From: Endothia cerciana
Taxonomy: Eukaryota > Ascomycota > Sordariomycetes > Diaporthales > Cryphonectriaceae
Reading direction: 5' to 3'
DNA: 64,000 bases
Assembly (NCBI GenBank): GCA_026119935.1
Contig: JALRMH010000010.1
Location: 62,001-126,000, forward strand
Shown here: piece after piece, positions 32,763 through 43,348 of the stretch
How the letters are laid out: every line of letters starts with the position of its first letter
How positions within the stretch are numbered: the first letter of the stretch is position 1
Made by a program: the position numbers and the translations under genes
Notes under the pieces: generated by a model
What the model saw: only the letters and a program-made list of their open reading frames with translations
Database searches by the model: none
What the model was told of the DNA's origin: nothing

Positions 32763-33257
32763 ATGTCTTCTGCACCCGAGACCTCTTCAGCCTCCACCTT
32801 TCCAACATATACTGAGGCGGACGAGTCATCCTCTCAGCCTCACGATGAGTCTGTCCCCGGCCATATTACCGAAGCGCAGCATCCGACTAATGGTAGGACC
32901 TACTGGATCAACCACACTACCAAGACAGCCTCCTGGATCCACCCACTAAAGAAAACCTATACCGAAGGACTCCCGTGGCCGTGGGAGAGGCGCTTCGATG
33001 ACAAAGGCCGCGCCTATTACCTGGACCACGAGGCTAAATCAACCTCCTGGTTCGATCCTGTCAAGCGGGAGAAGTTCGAGAAAGAGGGCAAGCTGGAGGG
33101 TGATATACATGAGGGGGTAGAGGGTGCCGACTGCCTGGTAGAGGAGAAGACACGCGATGGCGAGGTTTACTGGGTCAATTATACCAAGGGCCAGCTTGAT
33201 TATGCAGGGCCGCAGGCAGCGTGGGGCAGGCAGGTGCAAGCATCGACTGATCCCTAG
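32763..33257 (+). CDS. Small WW-domain protein with two or three WW-like repeats
   Basis: An intact 164-codon single-exon gene. WW domains bind proline-rich ligands. A clear WW domain covers about residues 70-99 (LPWPWERRFDDKGRAYYLDH, then SWFDP, with the second Trp and terminal Pro). An earlier repeat at about 38-61 (NGRTYWINHTTKTASWIHP) has the aromatic core and second Trp but lacks the first Trp. A third, weaker repeat at about 127-150 (DGEVYWVNYTKGQ) keeps only the central strand. The N-terminus is Ser/Thr/Glu-rich. The arrangement resembles small fungal WW adaptors, but no enzymatic domain follows, so it would act as a pure adaptor. Partners are unknown. Confidence 0.85.
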   Translation: MSSAPETSSASTFPTYTEADESSSQPHDESVPGHITEAQHPTNGRTYWINHTTKTASWIHPLKKTYTEGLPWPWERRFDDKGRAYYLDHEAKSTSWFDPVKREKFEKEGKLEGDIHEGVEGADCLVEEKTRDGEVYWVNYTKGQLDYAGPQAAWGRQVQASTDP

Positions 33258-34729
33258 GTACTAGGTACAGACCGTTGCCCTCCACTCTCGGCCTAAAAGT
33301 CTCCCCACCCCGACCCCCCCCCCCTGGGGCGGCTTGGCCTAAGAAGGAATACAAGGTTCTGGCCGGAGTTTACCGAGCAGTGGGCCCATAGATGTCTGCC
33401 CTCTACTTTATGGTCGTCTGACGGTGGTCATAAATGTCAAGCGAATTTTCTTTGAGATAAGAAGACGTGTCGCGCTTGCAGGTATCTCCTCAAAGAGCGT
33501 CAGGCAGATATTGTTAGGTACATCGAGGGCGGGACTCGAAGCGGGATGGAATCAGCAAGATGGCAGGGCGTTTCCTTCTTCCCTTTCCTCCTCTTCTGCT
33601 TTTCGTTTCTTCACAACCTGGAAGAGCTCAGATGAGGCCTATTACGAAGGTCGAACACCGTAACATACCCTAGCGCTATCGGTATCCACACCGTTTTCTG
33701 TTCAAAACGGGTGTATAAAACTTGATTCTCTTCGCCTGTTGAACTGGTCAAGGGAGTGACCTACTTATATGCAACTATCACGAGATTTCTAATTAAGGTT
33801 CAAGCCAGCCTAGGTGATTACGAGTTAGTGAAAAAGACGCCAACGCTACTAATCTAGCGCTATATACCGGTCTGGCCTGTATGAGGTCTGTAGCCAGAAT
33901 TTTCATAGTGTCGTGACACTTCCCTTAACCGACTACTACTATTATTTCTTTCTCTCTGTTGTAGGAGAGGCTAAAGTTAAAGGAAGGACTTTCTAGTTTA
34001 CTATCGAACCTAATTAGTATCGACATACTTTTGTTTTTTAAAACTGAAAATAAAAAGTACTAGTCTTCAAGGTCTATTAAAGCTCTCAACGTTAACTTAA
34101 AAGTCTATAGTTGTAATGAGCACTGCTGAGTCCCTGTTGTGGCGAAGAACAACCTGGCGAGGCAGGCACCAAGGCTTTGGAGAGGAGAGTGTTCTAACAA
34201 GTAGCTCGCCCAGCACAGTAATATTTGGCACTGTGGTTGAATTCAAGACTGAATCTTGAAGAGGGAAGAAAGGGGGGCTAGGGTGAAGAAGGCTGGCGGG
34301 CCCCTGTATCCCGGGCCGGCACACCCTACGGCCGGGCATATTCTGTGGTCGGCACGCTTTACACATCCACCCTGCGATTCGTAACAGTCCCAAGGGTTTT
34401 TGGAAGTATCAAAGGGCTCATATCAGCAAAGCCGATATCAAAGTGTTGTCGAGCCAGCACCCGTGCGGCGAGAGACTGCTCCTACATCCCAGGTAGTAAG
34501 CTTACATGCAACAGCCCCGGTGACCTAATCGAGGTGTGTTGCACGCAGGTGGCTTAGACGGACTGGGGCTAATACCCGCAGCGACTGTATTCATCATCGG
34601 CCACCCCGATATCTTGACTGATTCTCAGGAACGCGCCTCTCCCCTGTCTCCCTCCCGACTGCAACGAAATCACTCCCGGACCTTCTGGAAACCCCCATTT
34701 CCTTCCCGCCACGTTTCCAACATGTCATC
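33258..34729. other. AT-rich intergenic region upstream of the HET gene
   Basis: 1.5 kb without a supported gene. About 33660-34110 is strikingly AT-rich compared with its flanks and may be RIP-affected repeat debris. A C9 run sits near 33317. The region should contain the HET promoter. Confidence 0.5.
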
Positions 34730-36582
34730 ATGCGGCTCATAAATGCCCGTAGCCTGCAAATTGAAGAGTTCGTTCCGTCGAAGATCCCAAGATACGCTAT
34801 TTTATCGCACACATGGGCTGAGCCGGAGGCGACATTCGCGCAGTGGCGCTCACGCCTGACGCGGCTCAGGAAGGAGAAGAAGCCCGGGTTCGCAAAGGTT
34901 CTCGCCACGTGCAAACAGGCTCGTCGGGGCAACATCGATTACGTCTGGGTGGATACGGTATGCATTGACAAGGAGAGCTCAGCCGAGTTGTCAGAAGCTA
35001 TCAATTCCATGTTAGTGATTACCCAGCGATATATTCCCTAGTGATCTCCCAAGGCTCGCTTAGACGCTCCGCGGCAGAGATATCGAAGTCGCTAAATGTC
35101 GCAAGCGCCAGGTTTGCCTGGTACGCGAGGGCAGATGTCTGCTACGTCTATCTTGCTGATATACCGGACGAACCGCCGAATGGCGTCGACATACTAGAGT
35201 TGATGGGGTCGAGCCGATGGTTTTCGAGAGGGTGGACGCTCCAGGAGCTTATCGCCCCTGAGCATGTGATCTTCTTCTCCCAGTCGTGGGAGAGGCTGGG
35301 GACAAAGAAAGCACTTTCCAGCTTGTTATCGGATGTGACCGGCATAGATGCGCTCTGTCTTCGAGATCGGAAACAGAAGCCGCTGAGGAGATACTCTATT
35401 GCTCAACGAATGTCTTGGGCAGCCGACAGAGCGACCACGAGACCTGAGGACATGGCCTACTGCCTCTTGGGGATCTTCGGTATTCACCTATCGCCAATAT
35501 ACGGAGAAGGCAAGAAAGCCTTCATCAGGCTGCAGGAGGAGATTATCCGGACCTCCGACGACCACAGTTTTCTGGCCTTTGACACGATTCAATCCCAGAA
35601 CTCCCTCCTAGCGGACCACCCTTACCTCTTCCGCGATATGAGAGATATACATCCCATGATGAGTCTGACAATAACTCCCAAATTCTCGTTGAGGAACGCC
35701 GGTCTTTCGATCAGGACACCACTCATCCGGACTCTCTCACCATTCTGGGTGTTCGCCGTCCTCAACTGCGTGGAGACTCAGACCAAGAAGGGCGCCATGA
35801 TAAGTCAAATCTGCCTGCCACTCCTTGGCAGGGACGGCATATACATGCGAGCCCGCGAGCCCGTGACCCTCATCCGGAGAAGCCTCTCCGCGGTTCACCT
35901 CCCCTGGATCAATGCTGAGATCAGGGACCTGACGACGCCTGTGCAGACGAAGTACCTCATCTCACACTTTACCCGGGTATATCCAATCTTCAGCCACGAG
36001 CTGGACTTGGAGACGAAGGGTTTTGATGAGATCAAGCTCAAAGCCGGGTTTCTGCTGACATTCCCCCGGGGCATGGGGAATTATCAACTTGCCGGGGCCT
36101 TCCCCAATGATGCTCTCCAGTGGAATACGAGTTTCTTCAGCCCGCGCACTCGGGGGTCTAGTCAGCCTTTTGTCCACGGTCTCTTGGTCTTTCAGACTAC
36201 AGCAAAAACCGAACCGCCGAAGGGAATAGGCGTTTGCCTAGCCCATAACCTGAGCCATGGGGGCAGCCACTGGATGTGCAAGCTCGTGCCGCTTCCAGAT
36301 ATGGTGATGCCGGGCGACCATGTCGACCAGTGGCGGAAGTCGTGGCCATTTCAAGAGGACCCCGAGGAGTGGGGACATTCCGGCCACCTGGAGAACTTCA
36401 TCGTGGCGGCGAGGACGAAGTTTGCCCTTGGAGACGGCGGCCGCGAGGCTGTTATGGTTGAGATGGTGTTCGATGCGGAAACTCTACTGGAGGAGCAAGG
36501 CTTTGACAGAAACCATGTCAAGACCAAGGAAAATGGAAGTCTCGAAAGTGACGGAAAGGTAAATCAGGTTAAAAAAAAATAA
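34730..36582 (+). CDS. HET-domain (heterokaryon incompatibility) protein
   Basis: HET-domain proteins trigger programmed cell death when genetically different hyphae fuse, and many work with NLR-like receptors. Two exons, 34730-35010 and 35112-36582, flank a 101-bp intron (donor GTTAGT, acceptor CCAG) and give 583 residues. The HET domain is typical: YAILSHTW at residues 22-29, YVWVDTVCIDKESSAELSEA, FAWYARADVCYVYLADI spanning the splice, SRWFSRGWTLQELIAPEHVI, then RYSIAQRMSWAADRATTRPE and MAYCLLGIFGIHLSPIYGEG. The C-terminal 330 residues resemble the uncharacterised tails of the HET-E/HET-D-like group and carry no WD or ankyrin repeats. Without the intron the gene would look broken at 35041. 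Decayed pieces of the same gene occur 4 kb upstream and 0.7 kb downstream, so it is the surviving member of a local duplication. Confidence 0.93.
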
Positions 36583-36717
36583 TAAAAAAAAGGTAAGGGG
36601 AGAAAATGGAAGAAGAAGAAGAGACAAGTGGAGAGAACCATAGAAGCGAAAGGGAACCATCTCCCCCCTTCTTCGGAGCCCTGATCTTATTCTTTTTCAC
36701 AGCCCGTCTATTTAGGT

Positions 36718-36753
36718 CCCCCGCGTCCCCCGCGTCCCCCGCGTCCCCCGCGT
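36718..36753. repeat. Four tandem copies of CCCCCGCGT
   Basis: Four perfect 9-bp units. Read on plus, one frame gives Ser-Pro-Ala repeats, but no gene is supported here. Confidence 0.9.
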
Positions 36754-37229
36754 TCCGCTGCGGCTCCAAGCAGGCGGTGCGTCCCTTGCAGGAGCGTGTG
36801 AAGCTGTTCAGGTCCCGCTTCCTATCCCACCTTCTCGAATCTCCCAACACTTTACAGCGGTCAGGACGTAATTATCTTGTCTTCCCCGAGCAGAGTGTAA
36901 GCAGAACAGTTCCAAACGCTGTTTGCTTCTCACAGCCGGACAGCAGTTCAAGGCCTCACTCACAAGGCCTGCGGCGTCATCGTTGCTGCAATGAACCCAA
37001 CCCCCCCTAACCCCCCCCCCCACTGGGGCGGGGCCTCTAAGATGTCTAGGCGTATCTACAGTAGCTTAGTCAGGGTTACCTCTGTGTGCGGGCTAAGCGC
37101 TAATCCAACAAGGCGGCTTCAGCTTCTAATCAGATTGCAGCAAATCTGGATTTCTTCACTGTCGAGGCCCCTGTCCAACTTTCCCCCTGTGCGCGGTACA
37201 GCTAACAAATGGCAAACTGACGCACAGTG

Positions 37230-37353
37230 GCACAGTGGCGCTCACGGCTGACACGGCTCAGGAAGGAGAAAAAGGCCCGGGTTCGCAAAGGCTATCGCTA
37301 CATGCGAATAGGCTTCATCGGAACAACATCGATTATGTTTGGGCGGATATGGT
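37230..37353 (+). pseudogene. Degenerate fragment of the HET gene 5' region
   Basis: About 120 bp align to 34839-34962 in exon 1 of the intact HET gene (shared blocks CAGTGGCGCTCAC, CGGCTCAGGAAGGAGAA, CCCGGGTTCGCAAAGG, AACATCGATTA). Differences are mostly transitions, for instance CACGTGCAAACAGG against TACATGCGAATAGG, and they create stops. Similarity ends abruptly on both sides. Confidence 0.82.
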
Positions 37354-37533
37354 AATCATGCATTATTTCGAGACCCTCTTTTTTATGGTAATGCCAGCTT
37401 AATTTTCCCTTGTTATTCATCCTGCCATACGATTTTCTCTGTTACGGAAGGAAAAACAAGGGTGGGAGGGGGGGGGGGGGGCAGACCAAGTCTCCCGGGT
37501 CTCCACACAATACGAGTTACACGCAGCTCCGCC

Positions 37534-38401
37534 CTAACAAGACACTGGGACGTCCACAATCATCTTGCCGTCGATTTGGTCGCCCTCCTTCTTAGCGTAC
37601 AGCTTCTGCAGCCACTGTACATCATTCGGGCGGAAAGAAAGGTCTCCTGGGTGACCAAAAACGCCCATGATAGATTTGGGGTTGCGGTCCCAGGCAGGAT
37701 ACAGCACGTATGGAGGTTCGTTCCCAGGGGGCGGAAAATGTCTCATACACAGGAGGTGGGCGAACTCGTGTGATAGAATGCTCCAGATGGCTGGACGGTA
37801 TTGTGGCTCGAACATCGCTGCGTAAATGTTTACAGGATACTGTTTTTGGCAGGCGTCCGGAAACATTGTCGATGCCCAGGTCGTGGTGGTCTGGCCATCG
37901 GGCCATCGGTGAGTCTTGTTGCCTCCATATTTCAGCTGGACGAAACCACGTTGTTTGCTCTCGGCCTCGATGTAGCGAAACCTGATACCGAGGTTCAGAC
38001 TATTGATCATGGCAAGGGTAGACCGGAGACCAAGTTGCAGGTGATCACGTTCGTCTTTGGAGCGATTTTTGAGGCTGGCCCAGTCGATGCTGACAGTGAT
38101 GTCCGAATTTGGGGTAAAACGGTAGATATAAGGGTTTCGGGTAAGGTGTAGGGCAATATCTCTGGCGTTTTTTATATCAGACTCGCGTTCGGTGGCGCAT
38201 TCCAAGAGAGGAGTCGAGGGCGTAGCGTAGGTACTGTTGAAGATCAGGACCGGGTATTTCAAGGACTTCCAGAAGGTTACAGCGGAGGCTCCCGCTAGCT
38301 TTGCTGTAAGGGTGGGCCCTGATGCCAAGATGCGGATGACGGCTTGGGTGGGACGGTACTCGAGTGTGGTTGTTAACCCTGCCGTACGAACCCACCGAGG
38401 C
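37534..38401 (-). CDS. Putative metzincin-like zinc metallopeptidase (5' exon unresolved)
   Basis: A minus-strand frame of about 265-290 codons carries a zinc-peptidase signature, HEFAHLLCMRH, i.e. HExxHxxxxxH as in metzincins but with Cys where most have Gly. A possible Met-turn follows at SIMGVFG. Upstream blocks (ITVSIDWASLKNRSKDERDH, RSTLAMINSLNLGIRFRYIE) look like the strand-helix before the active site. The frame has no ATG before about residue 106; it opens after a stop at 38426-38428. A CTAAC branch site (38424-38428) and a TGTGCAG acceptor ending at 38402 suggest an intron there, so coding should begin near 38401 and join an upstream exon that I could not place, since no good donor is seen within 150 bp. 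A secretion signal would lie in that missing exon. It could also be 5'-truncated. Confidence 0.65.
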
Positions 38402-38428
38402 CTGCACAGGTACGAGCACGGGCGTTAG

Positions 38429-40064
38429 AGACGACCCGGTCTGTCGGGTTGATTCGTGTCTGGCAACGTTATGCCTGTCCAGGCCTGACGCTCTAGAACT
38501 TCGAGGACCACCTCTATGGGGCCACTGCTCGAGCCCGTCCCCGACGCCATCGCTGGCGAGTTGTCTATTCTCGTCGTTGTGTGTGCCCCCACCACCGATG
38601 GGCTTATTGCCCGGGCGGCGCCTGGTGCGCTGCAGTGGTTTGCAGAGGTGGAGGATAAGAGCAAGGATGAGGGCCGGTCGTTTGCGGATATGGTAAATAC
38701 CAAGAGCCAGGGTAAGGAGGCAGAGGAAAGCGACGAGCAGGACGTGCTCGTGGAGGAGATATTGGCGCTGGCGGAGGAACCGTGGGTTCAAGACCGTGAG
38801 AAGCTTCGCGGCGGCTCCTGCTGGCTTCTCAGGCCTGATGAGGGTATCGTGATTCCCCATCTCTCAACAGGGCTGGCCCGTTGGAGGATAGACTATGAAG
38901 GAGAGATCGATTATACTGAAGAGTGCAAGTGCTCTAGGTTGAGAGAATGGCTCCGTGTTGCGTGGTGATTCATGCAGCGCACTTCGTTGCAGCGTACTTC
39001 GTTGCAGGGCAGTTGTTCTGGACTTCCTGGGGAAACAACCAAGCAGCGGACAAACGGTAGGCAGAAGGGATGAGATATTCGAGGCTTAAGAGGTGAAGAG
39101 CCAAAAGATGAATCTGGAGGAATTTAAATCACTGAAGTTCGTGGAGGCATCCTCCTCTGGGGTCTCGCGATATGACAGACCAGTATCCGCCGAGGGGAGG
39201 GACAAAGTCGACCCCATGGCACCCTGCAAGAAGGGGATTGTTGCCCTGTTGGCGTAGGTGTGAGAAACAAGCATACTCCTAGGCAGGGGTCCCTGGCAAG
39301 CATGACACGGAGCGTTGTACTCGCTGCTGCAACAGTGACTCGAGTACGTATTTAGACGCTGTCGGGCTCCAGCATTGCTCAACCCCCAACCCCACTAGAA
39401 GCATTTTAGATGATTAACCCCTCCCCCCGCCCCCGCCATTTGCCGGCCTAGTTGATAGGGCCCAATTAGTACTGCTTCAGACCCCTCCCTCGTGGCAGTG
39501 CGTTCTTCACAGGAGGTGTGGTGGTTTAACGCTGCACCGCAGCGAAGATTTGTGCCTGACTGGGAAGTGAGATAGTTCCAAAAAGCCATATGCTTCTCAC
39601 CGCCAGATAGTATGAGCGCGCCTCCCCCGTTCCAAGTTCCCTTCTGCTGTCCATGCCTGCGGCGTCATGTCGCTGCAGCCGCGGGTTCCCATCGGCGGAC
39701 TACGGGTGACCACAAGATGCCGCGGGGGAGCGGTCTCGTGGCTGTCTAGCCTCGGAAGCAAGCGCATCTGGCACCGTTATAATGTGAATCCTTCCCCGGT
39801 CCCCGGTCCCCGGTCCCCGGTCCCCGGTCCCCGGTCCCCCTCCCCACACCTTCAACTCCTGGTTCTCGATCGTGGCTGTTGATCGTGGCCACGGGCTACT
39901 CTTACAGAACAGCCACAAGGGAACACGACTTGGCTGCCTTCCTTTCCAGTGCCCAGCTGGTATACATACATATTGGGCCAGCCCGGGCCTCTTCTCTCTC
40001 TCTTCCTCTGACTCCCTCCGGACGACGATATTCTGATCGATTCACCCACGAGGCCGTCGCGAGG
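38429..40064. other. Intergenic or unresolved exon region
   Basis: Part may encode the missing 5' end of the metallopeptidase. A 150-codon plus-strand frame (38516-38968) and a 227-codon minus frame overlap here, but neither resembles known protein. The right part should be the promoter and leader of the sugar-porter gene. Confidence 0.4.
39794..39835. repeat. Six tandem copies of CCCCGGT
   Basis: Six perfect 7-bp units in the leader region about 230-270 bp before the MFS start codon. Confidence 0.9.
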
Positions 40065-41728
40065 ATGCCGGATGCCATATTCTCCAAGCGGCAGGAAGTC
40101 GTGCTGTTCAGCTCGACAGCCATTGCCCTCTATGGCTACGACCAGGGGATGATGTCCCTGATCAACACGAACCAGCATTATCTCCACACCATGGACATCG
40201 GCCCCGAGGACCCCCTTGTCGGCATCCTCGTGGCTGTCTATTATCTCGGCTGCTCCCTCGGCGCCGTCCTCTTCTCCTGGTCCTCGGACCGGTACGGCCG
40301 GAAGAAGGCCATCTTCGCCTGCCTCGCGGCCGCCAGCCTGGGGAACCTCATCATGTCCCTCACGGGCCTCGGGGGGTGGAGGCGCCACGCCATCCACATG
40401 TTCTGGGCCGGGCGCGTCGTCATGGGGCTGGGCGTCGGCGGCGTGGACGCCGTCATCCCCGTCTACAGCTCCGAGCTGAGCAGCGACGGCGCCCGGGGCA
40501 AGGCCCTGGCCCAGGAGTTCCAGATGAACATCTTCGGCCTGAACATGGCCTTCGCCGTCAACCTGCTCGTCACCAACACCCTCGGCAAGGCCGACCAGTG
40601 GGCCTGGCGCATCCCCATCGTCGTGATGCAGGCCTTCCCCGCCCTCCTGTTCGCCGTCATCGGGAGGCTCCCCGAGAGCCCTAGGTGGTTCGTCTTCAAC
40701 GGCCACAGGGACGACGCGAGGGACGCCCTGGTCGGCGTCTGGGGCGAGGGCGAGGGAGGGGCCAAGGCCGACGAGCTGTTCGAGCAGCACGAGCGGGAGA
40801 AGGACGCCCAGATCGGGTACATGGAGATGATCACCCCGGGGTCGTCAACCTTTCATCCCACGGTCATCACGGTCATGGGCCAGATCAACCAGGCCCTCAC
40901 GGGATACGGGGCTGTCTCTGTCTACGGCCCTCAGATTTTCGAGGTAAGCATCACTACTGCTCCCACCTCGCTCTGTTCCTGCGCACTGTAGCGTCCGTCG
41001 AGCCGCCCACACAGGGCCTGCACCTCACTGACACTCAACCCCTCCCCCCCCCCCCCTTCCAGCTGCTCGGCTTCGGCGTCAGAGAGGCCGAATATGTCAC
41101 CCAGGCCAACTACATCTCCTACTTCCTCCTCATGACCGTGGCCTGGCTGCTCATCGACGCCGTCGGCCGCCGCAAGCTCCTCCTCGGCGGCAGCGCCGTC
41201 CTGACCGCCTGCTTCCTGCTCCTCGGCCTCTTCGGCGGCCTCGCCGTGGGCTCCTCGGGCCCGGGCCCGGGCGTCCCCGCCATCCTCGGCACCGTCGCGC
41301 TGTTCGTCGCGACCGGCGCCTTCGGCATCGGCTGGCTGGCCACCGTCTGGCTGATCCCGACCGAGATCTACTCGACCGCGGCGCGGGCCCAGGCGTCCGC
41401 CATCTCGGTCGTCGTGTGGGGGCTCGCCAACTTCGCCGTCACCCTGCTGAGCCCCATCCTGTTCAACAACCTCAGGTACTGGATCTTCCTCATCTTCGCC
41501 GCGACGAACGCCTTCGCCGGGCTCTGGACGCGGGCCTACCTCCCGGAGAGCGGCGGCCGGAGCTTCGAGGACAACCAGCAGTTCTTCGAGGATGCGAAGG
41601 AGGAGGGCACGTGGAGGGTGTCCAAGGTCGCGGGGGGCATGTACAGGAGGCTGACGTACGGTGGGACGCTGGAAGGGGAGAACGAACCGTTGCTGCAGAG
41701 GCTGCAGGATCAGGTACAGAGCGGCTGA
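40065..41728 (+). CDS. MFS sugar-porter-family transporter
   Basis: A 12-span major facilitator of the sugar porter family, presumed plasma-membrane H+ symporter; substrate unknown. Two exons, 40065-40943 and 41063-41728, flank a 119-bp intron (donor GTAAGC, branch CACTGAC, acceptor TTCCAG after a C13 run) and give 514 residues. Family signatures: YGYDQGMMSLINTN in helix 1, DRYGRKKAIFA in the helix 2-3 loop, GRVVMGLGVGGVDAVIPVY in helix 4, LPESPRWFVFNGH after helix 6, QALTGYGAVSVYGPQIFE before the intron, DAVGRRKLLLGG in the second half, IPTEIYSTAARAQASA and LPESGGRSFEDN at the end. I chose the ATG at 40065, close to helix 1; the open frame extends upstream to 39879 with a poor sequence. It is convergent with the RTA1 gene (128 bp apart). 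Confidence 0.93.
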
Positions 41729-41856
41729 GGGGGTGGGGGGGGGGGGGTATGATAGAGGATAGCCGACAAGGCAATATTAAGTGGTGACATTCGACCTAAC
41801 CTGTCGACAGGATACACATATACATGATATGTACATATATATATATTTAAACAGTC

Positions 41857-42789
41857 TCATGGCTCCAATTCTGACAAGGGATTCTTGGTCTCCATCTCGC
41901 TATCCGGCCTGCCCTGCTCAGCATCCTGACCTCCTGCCGGCTCTGGCTTTTCTCCCTTGGGCGTGGCCCTCGACGCCCTGCCCATCCGCGGGAAGAAGAT
42001 GCCCGGCGGGAAGCAAGCCAGCAGCCATACGCTGATAAGCATCATGAAGCTGTCGAGCACGGTGAACGACGGCTGATCCTGCATGATGGGGTTGCCCCAT
42101 CCGCCCGCCATCTCCGCGACACTGTTCAGAGCAAGTCAGCAAGCGAAAGCCTTTCGCCAGGGAAATATCCCTACTAAGATAGTGCAGCCGCTGAAGAGGT
42201 TGGGAGGCGCGGGGGGTTGGAGGGGGGGGGGGGGAAAGAGGAGAAGAAAGAAAATGGAGACAGCCATACCGATAAATGCACCGGATCTGGACACAGATGT
42301 ACGCCCCCAACATGGCGCCCACAAACATCCTCAGCCTCCGGTCTGCCCACAGCGCCCTGGCCTCCTCCGTCGCCCCGGCGCCCCGCACCCACCGCCCGGC
42401 GCGGGCGTAGTAGTCCGCGCTCAGGGTCCCGAAGGCGAGCAGAACGACGACCTGGAGCGCGATGCCGGCGATGATGGCGCGGTTGCCGGCGCGCAGCAGC
42501 GGCAGGTTAGCCGCGCCCCTGGAGGCCAGCGCGCCGCCGATGGCCTGGACGAGCAGGCAGCTGACGTCGGCGGGGACGAAGAGGAAGGGGTACAGCCGCG
42601 GGCGCACGAGGGAGATGTCGGGGTTGAGCGCCAGGCAGAGGTGCTTGAGGGTCAGGTAGATGGAGATGCAGATGAGCGTGGGCGCCAGTATAATCGCGCA
42701 TATTTGTGCTGTTTGGTTTGGTTTGGGTTGTTAGTATCGTTATGGCGAGACTGTGTCCTGTTCCGGCCACGGAACGTTTTTATATAGGG

Positions 42790-42867
<78 letters not shown>

Positions 42868-43348
42868 TGGGCGATACGTACTCTCAAAGGCTTGCTGGTT
42901 CCAGGGGTTGGCGTTCAGGGCGACGCGGGCGGCGTATCCTGCCCCGGAAGAATATTAGCATATGCGGTAATGTTTCTTCTTCTCGGTACTCCGTGCGGTT
43001 GTGCTTTAGAGTGGCCCCAGTCGAAGAGACCAAGGCCACCTCCCTGGACAGAATTGTGTACCCGCGTGCGTCGTCGATGCGCCGAATTATATAAAGGACC
43101 GTTCCAGGGGGAAACATGCACATACCGGCAAGCTCAAGCACGCACCCAGCCACGACGAACGACATGTATGCCCACGTCCTCTTCCATAACCCGAAGCCCA
43201 GCGTGATAACCGCGGCGAGGCCGAAGGCGGCGGCGACGAAGATGTTCAGTGGCTTGTTGGGGTAGTAGCCCAGGGTGGTCGCGGAGACCGGACACTCCGG
43301 GGAGACCTCATTGCAGGCAGAGTATGCGTTCCTGCCGTGGAGCGCCAT
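41857..43348 (-). CDS. RTA1-family seven-span membrane protein
   Basis: RTA1-like proteins (Rta1, Rsb1) are fungal membrane proteins linked to lipid/sphingoid-base translocation and drug tolerance. Four exons join without frame conflict: 43348-43126, 42938-42882 (57 nt), 42708-42270 and 42121-41857, giving 327 residues. Introns are 187, 173 and 148 bp, long for this genome. Family features: GYYPNKPLNIFVAAAFGLAA, YMSFVVAGCVLELAGYAARV across the first splice, NPWNQQAFETQICAIILAPT across the second, LTLKHLCLALN, VRPRLYPFLFVPADVSCLLV, QAIGGALASRG, IRCIYRVAEMAGGWGNPI across the third, and FTVLDSFMMLISVWLLACFP. The C-terminal tail is hydrophilic (about 50 residues). The second intron contains a GA/GT microsatellite and the third a C13 run on the sense strand. 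Confidence 0.93.
42793..42864. repeat. Compound microsatellite (AG)18(TG)18
   Basis: Perfect AG dinucleotides (42793-42828) pass directly into perfect TG dinucleotides (42829-42864). The tract lies inside intron 2 of the RTA1 gene; the transcript reads (CA)n(CT)n. It should be highly length-variable. Confidence 0.95.

Larger units (their letters stand above)
36583..37533. other. Intergenic region with repeats and a second HET fragment
   Basis: No intact gene. It holds four copies of a 9-bp GC-rich repeat, a HET-derived fragment, a C11 run near 37010 and a G12-type run near 37470. A chance 134-codon frame spans the 9-bp repeat. Confidence 0.5.

Noticed and set aside
39852..40790. 312-codon minus-strand open frame
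   Set aside because: Antisense to the sugar-porter exon 1; no recognisable similarity.
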